In this document: positions 46,966-55,928 of the stretch, in pieces
How the letters are laid out: the number at the start of each line of letters is the position of its first letter
How positions within the stretch are numbered: the stretch's first letter is position 1
DNA from: Dyadobacter alkalitolerans DSM 23607
GTDB lineage: Bacteria; Bacteroidota; Bacteroidia; Cytophagales; Spirosomataceae
NCBI RefSeq assembly: GCF_000428845.1
Contig: NZ_AUAS01000009.1
Span: 186,001-250,000, forward strand
Reading direction: 5' to 3'
Length of the DNA stretch: 64,000 nucleotides
Notes under the pieces: model-generated
Databases searched by the model: none
The model's input: the letters and a program-made list of their open reading frames with translations, nothing else
What the model was told of the DNA's origin: nothing
Position numbers and translations under genes: made by a program

Positions 46966-48162
46966 CTATTCAATTTTAGCTTTTCGAGACGAGTCTACGC
47001 GGATATTTGTAGTTCCTCTCGGCCGTATAACGTTAATTTTAACCCGGGATGTGTCCAGCAGCTTATAGCCGGAGCTGGCGCTTTCATTGGGATCATAAGT
47101 GGAGTAAATGTCTGTATTCTCCTCTCTCCTGATGCGCCAAAGGCCATTTCGGGCGCTCTGGTCACCCGGGCTTAGCACGAGCGCGGTAGAATAATAGTCC
47201 ACAGCTTTGGTATAATCGCCTGCTTTTTCATAGGCATAACCCAGCATATTATTGATATCCTTGGACTTAGGCTTTATTTTCAAAAGCTGCTCCAATGCCC
47301 GGATCGCCTTGTAATATTCTTTCAATTGCGTTCCAACTGTCGCGACGCGCATCAGCGCCTCCTCATAGGTCGGTTTCAGCGCGACCGCCTTCTGGTAACT
47401 GAGCAATGCCGTATCTGGTCTCGCCAGGGCATTGAAAATTTCCCCCTGTTCAAAATAAAGGCTAGGCACATTAGGGAAACGCTTTATCGCCCTATCGTTT
47501 ATGGTAAGCGCCTCAGCGGGATTTTTTAGTTTTCTTAATATGATAATGCTCTGCTCATAAGCCCTGAAAAGCTTTGGATTCACATTCATGGCGTATTTGA
47601 AGCTGGAAAGACTGGCCAGCGAATCTCCCTGCCGCGCCTGCAACATGCCTTTGACATAATAGGCAGAGCCATCATAAGGAGCCATTTTCAATGCCTGGTT
47701 CAGGTAATTAACCGCTTCCCGGAAACGTCCCTTGGCTTGCAGGACGTCTGCCAGCAACACATACAGCTCGGGACTGCTTTGCTGTAACGCTTCTGCACGT
47801 TGTGCATCCTCCAGAGCCTTATCGATCTCACCCAGCTCGCGGTTGATTTTTCCGCGTAACAAAAAATATTCACTTACATTTTCCTGCTCGTAAATAGATT
47901 CATTAATGTCGTCAAGCGCTTCCGTATATTGTTCTCTTTCAAAATAGATGCGGGCCCGTTTGAAATAATTCTGATCCGTATCAATGCTGCGGTTAATGAG
48001 CTCGGTAAGGGAAAGTAAAGCGTCATTTTGCCATTGCTCATGTGATTTCTTCACTACGGGCGGAATGCGCGTAGAATTCCTGGCGTCGCTCTGGCAGGAT
48101 TGAATTAACCCGGCCAGCACAATGCAAAGCAACATTGATATGCGTTCGAAACTTTTAGACAT
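46966..48162 (-). CDS. Tetratricopeptide-repeat lipoprotein
   Basis: 398 residues from the ATG at 48162, which gives a lipoprotein signal (ISMLLCIVLAGLIQSC, lipobox LIQSC). A longer frame would extend into the gene upstream. From about residue 60 to 370 there are seven or more TPR units (for example ALDDINESIYEQENVSEYFLLRGKI, AVNYLNQALKMAPYDGSAYYVKGML, YEKAGDYTKAVDYYSTALVLSP). The product is probably an envelope protein-interaction scaffold. It starts 8 bp inside the 3' end of the methyltransferase gene, so the two are coupled. No partner can be named. Confidence 0.82.
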   Translation of the reverse strand: MSKSFERISMLLCIVLAGLIQSCQSDARNSTRIPPVVKKSHEQWQNDALLSLTELINRSIDTDQNYFKRARIYFEREQYTEALDDINESIYEQENVSEYFLLRGKINRELGEIDKALEDAQRAEALQQSSPELYVLLADVLQAKGRFREAVNYLNQALKMAPYDGSAYYVKGMLQARQGDSLASLSSFKYAMNVNPKLFRAYEQSIIILRKLKNPAEALTINDRAIKRFPNVPSLYFEQGEIFNALARPDTALLSYQKAVALKPTYEEALMRVATVGTQLKEYYKAIRALEQLLKIKPKSKDINNMLGYAYEKAGDYTKAVDYYSTALVLSPGDQSARNGLWRIRREENTDIYSTYDPNESASSGYKLLDTSRVKINVIRPRGTTNIRVDSSRKAKIE

Positions 48163-49042
48163 TCTGGTCCGAGAATCTTGAAAAAACACCCAGCGGAAGA
48201 TTTTTACCAAAAGAATCGGGAATGAACAGCTCGCCAAATTCATGGTGGATCTGCGTCCCGAAATGTGCTTTGATCAAATTCTCCACGATGAGCGCCGAGA
48301 AGCCCAAAGAATATAAATTGATGATAAAAAAGAAATTTTCCTTCTTTAAAAGTAATGCACAAAGTTTCAGAATCTCATTCAGACTTTCTTCCAAAAGCCA
48401 TTTCTCGCCATCCGGACCGCGACCATAAGCGGGCGGATCCAGAATAATGCCATTGTATTGATTGCCTCTGCGCACTTCTCTCTGCACAAATTTCAATGCG
48501 TCTTCCACAACCCAGCGAATGTTATCCAATCCGCTCAGGTCCATGTTTTCCCGCGACCAGCTGATCACCTGTTTTACCGAATCCACGTGGGTAACATCCG
48601 CGCCGGAAGCTTTTGCTGCAAGTGAAGCAATGCCTGTATAAGCAAACAGATTAAGCACAGAAGGCTTCGTTTCCGGGATCTGTTTTAGCTTTTTGGCAAT
48701 GTAATCCCAGTTTGTTGCCTGCTCAGGAAACACGCCGACATGCTTAAAAGAGGATAATGCCAGTTTCGAGCGCAGATGCAGTTCTTTGGTCCGATATTGA
48801 AAAACCCACTTGTCCGGCATGCCGTCCTTCGCAATCCACTGGCCTTTTTCCTGCGAATTTTTGTCCCTTTTGAAAACAGCATTCGAACGCTTTTCCCATT
48901 CAGCCTCGGAAAGGGTTTTATCCCAAATCGCCTGTGGCTCAGGGCGCGATAAAATGTATGGACCAAACCGTTCAAGCTTTTCAAAGCCGCCGGTATCAAT
49001 CAATTCGTAATCTGTATGTTGCTCTGGAGATAATAAAATCAT
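48155..49042 (-). CDS. Class I SAM-dependent methyltransferase (RlmI/RlmK-like rRNA methyltransferase)
   Basis: 295 residues from the ATG at 49042. A start at 49108 would translate the palindrome at 49066-49093, so I reject it. The SAM-binding motif I is VLNLFAYTGIASLAAKASGADVTHVD, and motif IV is IILDPPAYGRGPDGEKW, characteristic of the RlmI-type 23S rRNA m5C or RlmK-like enzymes. The N-terminal PUA domain of E. coli RlmI is missing, so the target may differ. It is followed by the TPR lipoprotein. Confidence 0.86.
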   Translation of the reverse strand: MILLSPEQHTDYELIDTGGFEKLERFGPYILSRPEPQAIWDKTLSEAEWEKRSNAVFKRDKNSQEKGQWIAKDGMPDKWVFQYRTKELHLRSKLALSSFKHVGVFPEQATNWDYIAKKLKQIPETKPSVLNLFAYTGIASLAAKASGADVTHVDSVKQVISWSRENMDLSGLDNIRWVVEDALKFVQREVRRGNQYNGIILDPPAYGRGPDGEKWLLEESLNEILKLCALLLKKENFFFIINLYSLGFSALIVENLIKAHFGTQIHHEFGELFIPDSFGKNLPLGVFSRFSDQNV

Positions 49043-49065
49043 GAAAATATAAATTTTTCCAAACG

Positions 49066-49093
49066 ATTTCCGTTGGCTTAAGCCAACGGAAAT
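49066..49093 (-). terminator. 28-bp perfect palindrome, probable terminator
   Basis: ATTTCCGTTGGCTTAAGCCAACGGAAAT is self-complementary over all 28 bases, so only a small loop is possible at its centre. It lies 4 bp past the stop of the gene at 49098 and 23 bp ahead of the methyltransferase start. With AAATTTTT downstream on the minus strand it fits a rho-independent terminator. Confidence 0.75.
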
Positions 49094-49097
49094 GGGG

Positions 49098-50678
49098 TTA
49101 ATATGCAATCTTATTTAAATAAAATACATTGCGTCTGCCTCTGGTTTGCGGATCGCCGGCAGCGTTAATAATGCGTTGCTCGCCCCATGCCAGATAAAAG
49201 TTTTCATACCAGTAATCAATGTCGTCGGTGCTGGTTTTTCTTACTTTGTCACCTTCTACATTGGTCTCGTTCGGGATCACGCGATCGCTGTCCACCACCT
49301 GGTTTCCCTTGATGATCTTACTCCGGATGGCGCCATTATGGCTATAAACCAGGCGGGAGTTACCATTGGTAAAAGTCTGCACCTTGATCTTCTCGCGCAG
49401 CTCCATGCTTTTCACATTATCGAAATTAATGCTGTTATCCCAAAGCAACTTTCCGTTTTCATCCACATCGGCTACCACCGCATGCGTGTAAGTGAAGCCA
49501 TCGAAAACCTGCTGGTTATAGCCGCCGCGTCCGCCGTACATCGGGTTCCATAAGTAAGGGTTATATAGGCCCATTCCAAACGGATAACCCATCATGCCTC
49601 CATAACCAAGGCCGCCCATCATCATGGGATTCTGGTAACGGTATTCAGGGTAAAAAACCTCTGCTACCAACAGGAAATTGTCGTTTTTTGGAACAATGTC
49701 ATGTACTAATAATCGGTAATTCAGTTTCAGATCGTCTCCGCTTTCTTTCTTCTTGCGGATACGTTTTTCCATCTTTTCCTGCTGCCGCTCGTTCATGAAA
49801 TTGAAGAAATTCTTAAACTCGGTAAAGCTGTGGTAACGCGTGAAAACCGGCTGATCCCCAACGATCTTGCTGATATAAAGTCCCTGCGAAGCGGCATTGG
49901 AAGTGCTTTGCATGTTCCGGTAACCATATGTGCCAATCACGACCCTTACAGAATCGTTAAGCACTTGTAATCTGCCGCTTAGCAACGAATAATCGTCCTC
50001 GGGATCGACCGACACCTGCGCATACAGCTCACCGGTTTCTTCATACGAACGAGCCACAATGCGGGTCTGTCGTCCTTTTTTTACTGCAAAACAAACATTC
50101 ACCAAATGATGCGCCGTGTCCACTTCAACGGTCTGAATGGCATTAGAGCCTTTAATAGCGGATGGCAAAACCTTTGTTTGGGATGTCCTGAGCTGCGTTA
50201 GAATTAAAACTGGCTCATTGCGGACCATTCCGGCCATGAAAACGGAGTAACCCAGCGTTTTGAAATCGGTGATCTCGAAACGGTCGAGTGTATTGATCGT
50301 AAAGGTTTCCACGAATCCCGGCCCTACGTTCACTTTGACGATCTGATACAAAGAGCTGCGATATTTACTAAAAAGCAAAAACACAGCCTGGCCATCGTAG
50401 GAGGAGGTGATATAGTCCAGATTGGATTCAATAGGGCCGTCAATCGACCAAACGCGTTCCAGGTTTGTATCAAATTTCTGAACATTGAATGTGCCCTTTT
50501 CCGGTTTGGAAATGAGCAAGACCCCTTGCGCACCGAGCGGCACGGTTTGGTAAGCCATATTACCTGATAAAGGCAACTCTATTCTCTTAACACCTTGTGC
50601 AGCAGCCAGTAATGATGCTGTAACAAGGCTAAAAAGCAACAAGATCTGACGAAGTGCAGAAATGAAATTAAGATTCAT
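49098..50678 (-). CDS. Exported protein of unknown function
   Basis: 526 residues from the ATG at 50678, which gives a signal peptide (ISALRQILLLFSLVTASLLAAAQG). The body is beta-rich and resembles a propeller-like or outer-membrane-associated protein (SSYDGQAVFLLFSKYRSSLYQIVKVNVG). Residues about 360-400 are a Gly/Met/Tyr/Pro-rich low-complexity stretch (GLGYGGMMGYPFGMGLYNPY). There is no T9SS end. The gene overlaps the EVE-domain gene by 11 bp. I do not recognise a family. Confidence 0.7.
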   Translation of the reverse strand: MNLNFISALRQILLLFSLVTASLLAAAQGVKRIELPLSGNMAYQTVPLGAQGVLLISKPEKGTFNVQKFDTNLERVWSIDGPIESNLDYITSSYDGQAVFLLFSKYRSSLYQIVKVNVGPGFVETFTINTLDRFEITDFKTLGYSVFMAGMVRNEPVLILTQLRTSQTKVLPSAIKGSNAIQTVEVDTAHHLVNVCFAVKKGRQTRIVARSYEETGELYAQVSVDPEDDYSLLSGRLQVLNDSVRVVIGTYGYRNMQSTSNAASQGLYISKIVGDQPVFTRYHSFTEFKNFFNFMNERQQEKMEKRIRKKKESGDDLKLNYRLLVHDIVPKNDNFLLVAEVFYPEYRYQNPMMMGGLGYGGMMGYPFGMGLYNPYLWNPMYGGRGGYNQQVFDGFTYTHAVVADVDENGKLLWDNSINFDNVKSMELREKIKVQTFTNGNSRLVYSHNGAIRSKIIKGNQVVDSDRVIPNETNVEGDKVRKTSTDDIDYWYENFYLAWGEQRIINAAGDPQTRGRRNVFYLNKIAY

Positions 50679-51078
50679 GTGCCAATGCAACAATAATGTC
50701 GAATTCTTCACGCTTAACCGGCACTACCGAAAGTCTGGACAAGCGCACCAGTTCCATATTTTTGAGGATATCATGCTTCTTGATCTGTTCGAGCGTGACC
50801 GTTTTAGGAAAATGCTCCACCGGGACCACGTTGACAACGACCCAGTCACCCGTATCGATCGTTGGATCGGGATAATGTTCCTTTGAAACTTTTGCCAGAC
50901 CCACAACTTCCTTACCAATGTTGCTGTGATAAAAAAGCACAAGATCGCCTTTCTTCATGGCCATCAGATTGTTACGTGCGGCGAAATTCCGGACGCCGTC
51001 CCACATGCCTTCTTTTTCTGCTACAAGATGGTCCCAGGAATATTTATTCGGTTCACTTTTTACAAGCCAATGGTTCAT
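50668..51078 (-). CDS. EVE domain-containing protein
   Basis: 136 residues: NHWLVKSEPNKYSWDHLVAEKEGMWDGVRNFAARNNLMAMKKGDLVLFYHSN is the EVE domain start (PUA-like fold, as in human THYN1). EVE domains bind modified nucleic acid bases such as 5-methylcytosine-type marks. In other bacteria they occur beside restriction enzymes, but the neighbours here are ordinary genes. The length matches a stand-alone domain. Function in this host unknown. Confidence 0.9.
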   Translation of the reverse strand: MNHWLVKSEPNKYSWDHLVAEKEGMWDGVRNFAARNNLMAMKKGDLVLFYHSNIGKEVVGLAKVSKEHYPDPTIDTGDWVVVNVVPVEHFPKTVTLEQIKKHDILKNMELVRLSRLSVVPVKREEFDIIVALAHES

Positions 51079-51132
51079 GGATCTCAGTTAGGTTTTAAAC
51101 GAATTTGTTGGTTTGAAAGATGGATCTTGCGA

Positions 51133-51957
51133 TCATGGAAATTTCGGGTATTTGCTGAAATCGGGCTTTCTTTTTTCAAGAAACGATTTTTGGCCTTCTT
51201 TCGCTTCCTCGCTCAGATAATAAAGCAATGTTGCATTTCCCGCCAGTTCCTGGATTCCCGCTTGCCCGTCGAGCTCGGCATTGAATGAGCTTTTCAGCAT
51301 CCGGATAGACAATGGACTCTTTTCCTGGATTTTCTTACACCATTCAACCGTTGTCGCTTCCAGGTCTTCCAAAGGAACAACTTTATTTACCAAACCCATC
51401 TGCAATGCTTCCTGTGCATCATATTGATCGCATAGGAACCAGATTTCGCGTGCTTTTTTCTGTCCCACAACCCGTGCAAGATAAGATGCGCCAAAGCCGC
51501 CGTCAAAACTCCCGACTTTTGGGCCTGTTTGTCCGAAACGCGCATTTTCTGCAGCAATGGAAAGGTCGCAAATCACGTGCAGCACGTGTCCGCCGCCGAT
51601 CGCCCAACCTGCCACCATGGCGATAACTGCCTTAGGAATAGAGCGGATCATGCGTTGCAGATCCAGCACATTCAGACGCGGGACATGGTCATCGCCAATG
51701 TAACCGCCATGTCCGCGCACCGATTGGTCGCCGCCGGAGCAGAATGCTTTTCCGCCTTCGCCTGTCAATATAATAACGTCAATGCGCGTGTCCTCGCGGC
51801 AAATGTGCATGGCGTCGATCATTTCTGTAACCGTAAGCGGCGTGAATGCGTTGTGTTTATGCGGGCGATTTATGCTTATTTTTGCAATGCCTTCGTGAAG
51901 CGTAAAAAGGATTTCCTCGTATTCTTTAATGGTTTCCCACTGGATTGAGCTTGACAT
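51133..51957 (-). CDS. menB: 1,4-dihydroxy-2-naphthoyl-CoA synthase (MenB)
   Basis: 274 residues of the crotonase superfamily. MenB makes DHNA-CoA from O-succinylbenzoyl-CoA in menaquinone biosynthesis. The diagnostic MenB segments are [44 protein letters not shown], and [15 protein letters not shown], which holds the active-site serine and aspartate, and the C-terminal [28 protein letters not shown]. The [10 protein letters not shown] motif separates it from ordinary enoyl-CoA hydratases. It is divergent from menE across a 113-bp gap, and they probably share control. Confidence 0.96.
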   Translation of the reverse strand: MSSSIQWETIKEYEEILFTLHEGIAKISINRPHKHNAFTPLTVTEMIDAMHICREDTRIDVIILTGEGGKAFCSGGDQSVRGHGGYIGDDHVPRLNVLDLQRMIRSIPKAVIAMVAGWAIGGGHVLHVICDLSIAAENARFGQTGPKVGSFDGGFGASYLARVVGQKKAREIWFLCDQYDAQEALQMGLVNKVVPLEDLEATTVEWCKKIQEKSPLSIRMLKSSFNAELDGQAGIQELAGNATLLYYLSEEAKEGQKSFLEKRKPDFSKYPKFP

Positions 51958-52024
51958 AAATTCGGAATGTAAATGAATAATCTTGCGTTAAAAAGTTAAC
52001 TATAACGGCCGTCAACTCGTTCGC

Positions 52025-52050
52025 AACAATCTGCGAAATTACAGATTGTT
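52025..52050. promoter_or_regulatory. Inverted repeat in the menB-menE divergent region
   Basis: AACAATCTG (52025-52033) and CAGATTGTT (52042-52050) form a perfect 9-bp inverted repeat with an 8-base spacer, 20 bp before the menE start. It could be an operator for both genes or an RNA hairpin at the start of menE mRNA. Confidence 0.5.
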
Positions 52051-52070
52051 TGGGTTTCCTTCAAAAACAA

Positions 52071-53156
52071 ATGAATAACTTTCCAATGCCCTGGAACACA
52101 AGTATAAGTGCAATTAGAACACAGGAAAGGCCGGATCATTCCTACTTTGCCGAGGCATATGATTTCATGCAATCATGGCTGATTGGCCAGCAGACATTCA
52201 TATTACAGACTTCCGGCTCGACAGGGGCGCCAAAACCGATCCAAATTAACCGAAGCCAGTTGATTGCAAGTGCGCAAATGACGGGCAAGGCGCTGGGCCT
52301 TCATGCGGGAACGCGCGCGCTCGTTTGTCTGAATGTACATTATATAGCGGGCCTGATGATGCTTGTCCGCGGGATGGAGCTGGATTGGGAAATGACGGTC
52401 ATCGAACCATCTGCTAACCCTTTGCTGGATGTTGATTCTGATGCTGAATTCGATTTTGCTGCATTGGTCCCGTTGCAACTCACGGCTATTCTAGAAAATC
52501 CGCAGACAGAAAGTCAGGTGAACATATTAGGAACAGTGCTTTTGGGCGGAGCGCCGGTTAATGTTTCGCTGCAAAGAAAAATTGAAGTATTAAGGATTCC
52601 GGTTTACCAAAGTTACGGCATGACCGAAACGGTTTCGCACATTGCACTGCGCAGATTGAATGGCGAAAATTTTTCGGAAGATTATCAATTTCTGCCCAAC
52701 ATTGGTTTCGGCACAGACCATCGCGGCTGCCTGCACATTTCCGGTCCGGTTACGAATGGTGAAGTTGTCCAGACGAATGATCTGGTTGAGATTGCCGGAA
52801 ATACATTCAAATGGATCGGAAGGGCTGATAATGTGATCAATTCGGGAGGCGTTAAGATCGTTCTGGACAAAGTGGACGCGACCGTAGGCAAAGTGTTTTA
52901 TGATTTAAAGGTCGAGAATGCATTTTTTAACTGGTTCGTTTCGGATGAAAAACTGGGGCAGAAACTGATCCTGGTTGTTGAAGGAACCGTGAACACTTTT
53001 CATGCAAAGGACATGATTGAAGAAATTAGAAAACGCCTTTCCGCCTATGAAACGCCGAAACATGTTTACTTTGTGCAGCATTTTAATAAAACAACCACGG
53101 ACAAGGTCGATAAGCGGCGCACCGTCCAACAACTTTTAGCATCTCAAAATGGATAA
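52071..53156 (+). CDS. menE: O-succinylbenzoate-CoA ligase (MenE), short form
   Basis: 361 residues from the ATG at 52071; a TTG at 52050 is also in frame. It activates OSB with ATP and CoA just before MenB. The AMP-binding signature is FILQTSGSTGAPKPIQI, with YQSYGMTETVSHIA (A5) and WIGRADNVINSGGVKIVLDKVD (A8), and the C-terminal lysine region FNKTTTDKVDKRRTVQQLL (A10). Bacterial MenE is usually about 450-490 residues; this lacks part of the N-terminal domain, a size common in Bacteroidota. Its last 8 bp overlap the next gene. Confidence 0.88.
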   Translation: MNNFPMPWNTSISAIRTQERPDHSYFAEAYDFMQSWLIGQQTFILQTSGSTGAPKPIQINRSQLIASAQMTGKALGLHAGTRALVCLNVHYIAGLMMLVRGMELDWEMTVIEPSANPLLDVDSDAEFDFAALVPLQLTAILENPQTESQVNILGTVLLGGAPVNVSLQRKIEVLRIPVYQSYGMTETVSHIALRRLNGENFSEDYQFLPNIGFGTDHRGCLHISGPVTNGEVVQTNDLVEIAGNTFKWIGRADNVINSGGVKIVLDKVDATVGKVFYDLKVENAFFNWFVSDEKLGQKLILVVEGTVNTFHAKDMIEEIRKRLSAYETPKHVYFVQHFNKTTTDKVDKRRTVQQLLASQNG

Positions 53157-53922
53157 GAATATTCAGATCCCCGGTTACTATATCATTCGCTTTCAAACGG
53201 CGTCCGTCGTTCCGGCCCCTTATTCGCATTTTTATACATTAAAACTCGATATCGCTGCGAAGGATCAGCTTACGGTTGATTTTGACATCAAATATCTGGA
53301 TCGCGACGAGCTGGATGAGGACGATCTGCTGGACGAAGGTTTTTCACCGGATGATGATTATGCCTGGAAAGGCAATGTTCCGGCGATCTGGATCGGGCAG
53401 TTTCAGGACATTATGACTTCTTCCAAAATCATCAGAAAAAGAGAAGAAAGTGAATTTGAGGATTTTATAGAAATTGAGCTCGACGAGAATGGTAAAATGG
53501 TTACTATTTATCCGGTCGATAAGGAACGCTGGTCGTACTTCTTACAGGAGTTTATGCAGGCAGTTTTTGAAGCGGGTGGGAGAGAGATGCCATTTGAGCT
53601 TACTTACCTCGAAATTGACGGCGATAACCAGAAGCAGCTGGACCTGCGCGCATCATTTGCAGAAAAATCATTCACATTGGTAAAGGATAAAGCGCCGGCC
53701 CGGAAACTAGAATGGTCGCAGTTGCAAAAGGTTATGGACACGGTTTACAAAGCCGAGTTCGTGCCTGATAATGCTTCGGACAAAAAGCCTTCTAAAAAGG
53801 GAAAATACATTACTGCCGGAGACGGACTTTGGTATCAAATGGGCGTTGCGATCCTGGAAACAACCTCCAAAAGCCGGGATCTGGACAAAATTGACGCTTT
53901 GTTCAATTCTTTGTCTAAATAA
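53149..53922 (+). CDS. Unknown acidic protein coupled to menE
   Basis: 257 residues, cytoplasmic, without signal peptide. The N-terminal third is beta-rich (YYIIRFQTASVVPAPYSHFYTLKL) and has an acidic run (DRDELDEDDLLDEGFSPDDDY). A mid segment reads DIMTSSKIIRKREESEFEDFIEIEL. No catalytic motif is recognised. It overlaps menE by 8 bp, so it may act with menaquinone genes or just be co-transcribed. It converges on the XRE gene with a 15-bp gap. Confidence 0.7.
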   Translation: MDKNIQIPGYYIIRFQTASVVPAPYSHFYTLKLDIAAKDQLTVDFDIKYLDRDELDEDDLLDEGFSPDDDYAWKGNVPAIWIGQFQDIMTSSKIIRKREESEFEDFIEIELDENGKMVTIYPVDKERWSYFLQEFMQAVFEAGGREMPFELTYLEIDGDNQKQLDLRASFAEKSFTLVKDKAPARKLEWSQLQKVMDTVYKAEFVPDNASDKKPSKKGKYITAGDGLWYQMGVAILETTSKSRDLDKIDALFNSLSK

Positions 53923-53937
53923 TTTTTGTTCAAGTAA

Positions 53938-55029
53938 TTAAGCTTTGTACTGGTTCAGTTCCTGCTGCAATTCATCTACCAGCAGGCTGACCCTTTCCAG
54001 TGATGGCTGCGGTGTAGGCAGTTGCAAACTTACAAATGCCTTCACTTCCCACACTTCCTGCACATTTTGCAAAGGAACTTCCAATTCTTCAAGATCGGCC
54101 ATATCGGACGTCAGAAGCAACATTCCGGAGGTTTTTACCTGATTAAATGCAGTCCTGTACACAAATCCGTGTCCGCGCAGGACAAAGATGTATTGCATAC
54201 CATCCTTAATGTCATACCAGTTCCTCACGAATGTTCCAACTAATATAGAACCTGGGTACGCAAAGTCTGCACCGCTTTCAAAGGCCCGGTAATAGCCCAT
54301 AGGCAGGTTAGGAAGCTGAAAAACAGGAAGTTGGTTCAGATATGCCGGATTTTGAAAGTTAGCAAGATATTCCTGCTGTAAATTTTTTGCAACCCATTGA
54401 ATAGTAGGATAGTTAACTGTCTTTTCTTCAACCTGTGCATTAAACTGGCTGCCCTGGAATTGGTTGTTAAAAACAGGCAGTTGTGAATCAGGACGAGCGC
54501 TCACTGCCGGGTTTTGTATAGCTGGCTGATGTTGAAAAGCGGGCTGAACGGATTGAATAGATTGAACCGGCGCGACAGGCTGCGCAACTTGTGCTGGCTG
54601 GTTCTGCGGTTCGCCATTTACGGGCTTGAAGTTAACCTGCTTGGAAACCATTCTGATCTCCGGTTCAGGCTGCTGATATTTTTCTATGATTTTTGACAAA
54701 GGCTGCGGTTCCGAAAAAGCCGGGATGCGGATCTGCGAAGGAGCAGGCGCATTGCCCGAATGCGAAACCGTCATAGGCCGACCCGCATTCATGGGCAAAG
54801 ACATATCCGGCGTTTCCCTTAATTTCCTGAGGTCATTTTTGAGCAGATTATCCACTGTGATGCCGAACGCCGCAGCCATATTTTTCAAATTGGTCAGGTT
54901 TGGATTGGCACGGGCCTCTTCGTAAGCGCCAAGCAAAGAGCGTTTTATCGCGATCTTTCTTGCAAATTGCTCCTGAGTCAGGCCATTAAGCCTTCTGAGA
55001 TATTTGATATTATTGCTGACGATGCTCAT
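53938..55029 (-). CDS. XRE-family transcriptional regulator with long Pro/Gln-rich linker
   Basis: 363 residues. Residues 1-62 are a lambda-repressor-like helix-turn-helix (NNIKYLRRLNGLTQEQFARKIAIKRSLLGAYEEARANPNL). From about 80 to 210 the chain is rich in Gln, Pro and Val and probably disordered. The C-terminal part (about 220-350) is a folded region of S24/LexA-like shape (FESGADFAYPGSILVGTFVRNWYDIKDGMQYIFVLRGHGFVYR), but no Ser-Lys pair is certain. It lies 17 bp after folD in the same transcription direction. Targets unknown. Confidence 0.85.
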   Translation of the reverse strand: MSIVSNNIKYLRRLNGLTQEQFARKIAIKRSLLGAYEEARANPNLTNLKNMAAAFGITVDNLLKNDLRKLRETPDMSLPMNAGRPMTVSHSGNAPAPSQIRIPAFSEPQPLSKIIEKYQQPEPEIRMVSKQVNFKPVNGEPQNQPAQVAQPVAPVQSIQSVQPAFQHQPAIQNPAVSARPDSQLPVFNNQFQGSQFNAQVEEKTVNYPTIQWVAKNLQQEYLANFQNPAYLNQLPVFQLPNLPMGYYRAFESGADFAYPGSILVGTFVRNWYDIKDGMQYIFVLRGHGFVYRTAFNQVKTSGMLLLTSDMADLEELEVPLQNVQEVWEVKAFVSLQLPTPQPSLERVSLLVDELQQELNQYKA

Positions 55030-55046
55030 GATGAATGCTTTTCAGG

Positions 55047-55928
55047 TTATTGGTAAATTTCCTTCTTAGCAGCTTTGAATGTATTGGTTAGTAGCCCACA
55101 AATGGTCATCAGACCCACGCCTCCCGGAACGGGCGTAATGTAGCTCGTTTTGGGCGCGACGTCATTGAAGTTAACATCACCTTTGATTGCAAAACCGCTT
55201 TTCTTGGTCTCGTCCACCACTCTCGTAATGCCCACGTCAATCACTACTGCTCCTTCTTTAACGTAATCAGCGGTCACAAATTCTGGTCGGCCCAGCGCAA
55301 CGATCAAAATATCTGCGGTTTGGCAGATTTCTTTCAGATTTTGTGTTTTTGAATGCGTAATGGTTACCGTGCAATTGCCCGGATATTCATTACGCTGCAT
55401 TAATATGCTCATCGGCAAGCCCACGATCTGGCTGCGGCCGATCACTACGCAATGTTTTCCGCTGGTTTCAATGTTGGCACGGATCAGCATTTCCAGGATG
55501 CCGAATGGTGTTGCAGAAATGTACGCCGGAAGCCCTTTGCACATTTTACCCACATTCACCGGGTGAAAACCGTCCACGTCTTTGGCCGGGTTAACAGCTT
55601 CCATAATGGTGTTTTCAGAAATATGTTTGGGCAAGGGAAGCTGCACAATGAACCCGTCCACGTCCGGATCGTTATTTAATCCTTCTACTGCGTCCAAAAG
55701 TTCGTTTTCACTTATTTCAGGACCGAATCTCAATAATGTTGAAGTGAAACCGATTTCCTCACAGCTTCTGATTTTGGATGCCACATAGGTTTCGCTTGCG
55801 CCATCGGCACCAACGAGTATGGCAGCCAAATGCGGCTTTTTGCCACCACCGGCCACCCAGGCTTCCACTTCGTTTTTTATTTCAAACTTGATTTGGGATG
55901 AAATTGCTTTCCCGTCTAGTAACTGCAT
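55047..55928 (-). CDS. folD: Bifunctional methylenetetrahydrofolate dehydrogenase/cyclohydrolase FolD
   Basis: 293 residues, full length. It interconverts 5,10-methylene-THF and 10-formyl-THF with NADP. The signatures are [16 protein letters not shown] (catalytic lysine), [13 protein letters not shown], the Rossmann region [19 protein letters not shown] and [17 protein letters not shown]. It shares one base (55928) with the sirtuin gene upstream. Confidence 0.97.
   Translation of the reverse strand: MQLLDGKAISSQIKFEIKNEVEAWVAGGGKKPHLAAILVGADGASETYVASKIRSCEEIGFTSTLLRFGPEISENELLDAVEGLNNDPDVDGFIVQLPLPKHISENTIMEAVNPAKDVDGFHPVNVGKMCKGLPAYISATPFGILEMLIRANIETSGKHCVVIGRSQIVGLPMSILMQRNEYPGNCTVTITHSKTQNLKEICQTADILIVALGRPEFVTADYVKEGAVVIDVGITRVVDETKKSGFAIKGDVNFNDVAPKTSYITPVPGGVGLMTICGLLTNTFKAAKKEIYQ

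Noticed and set aside
49043..49108. Upstream start for the methyltransferase at 49108
   Set aside because: The extra residues come from translating the 28-bp palindrome; the ATG at 49042 begins the conserved region.
50668..51078. EVE-domain gene as part of a modification-dependent restriction system
   Set aside because: No endonuclease, methylase or helicase gene is nearby; the neighbours are menaquinone and unknown export genes.
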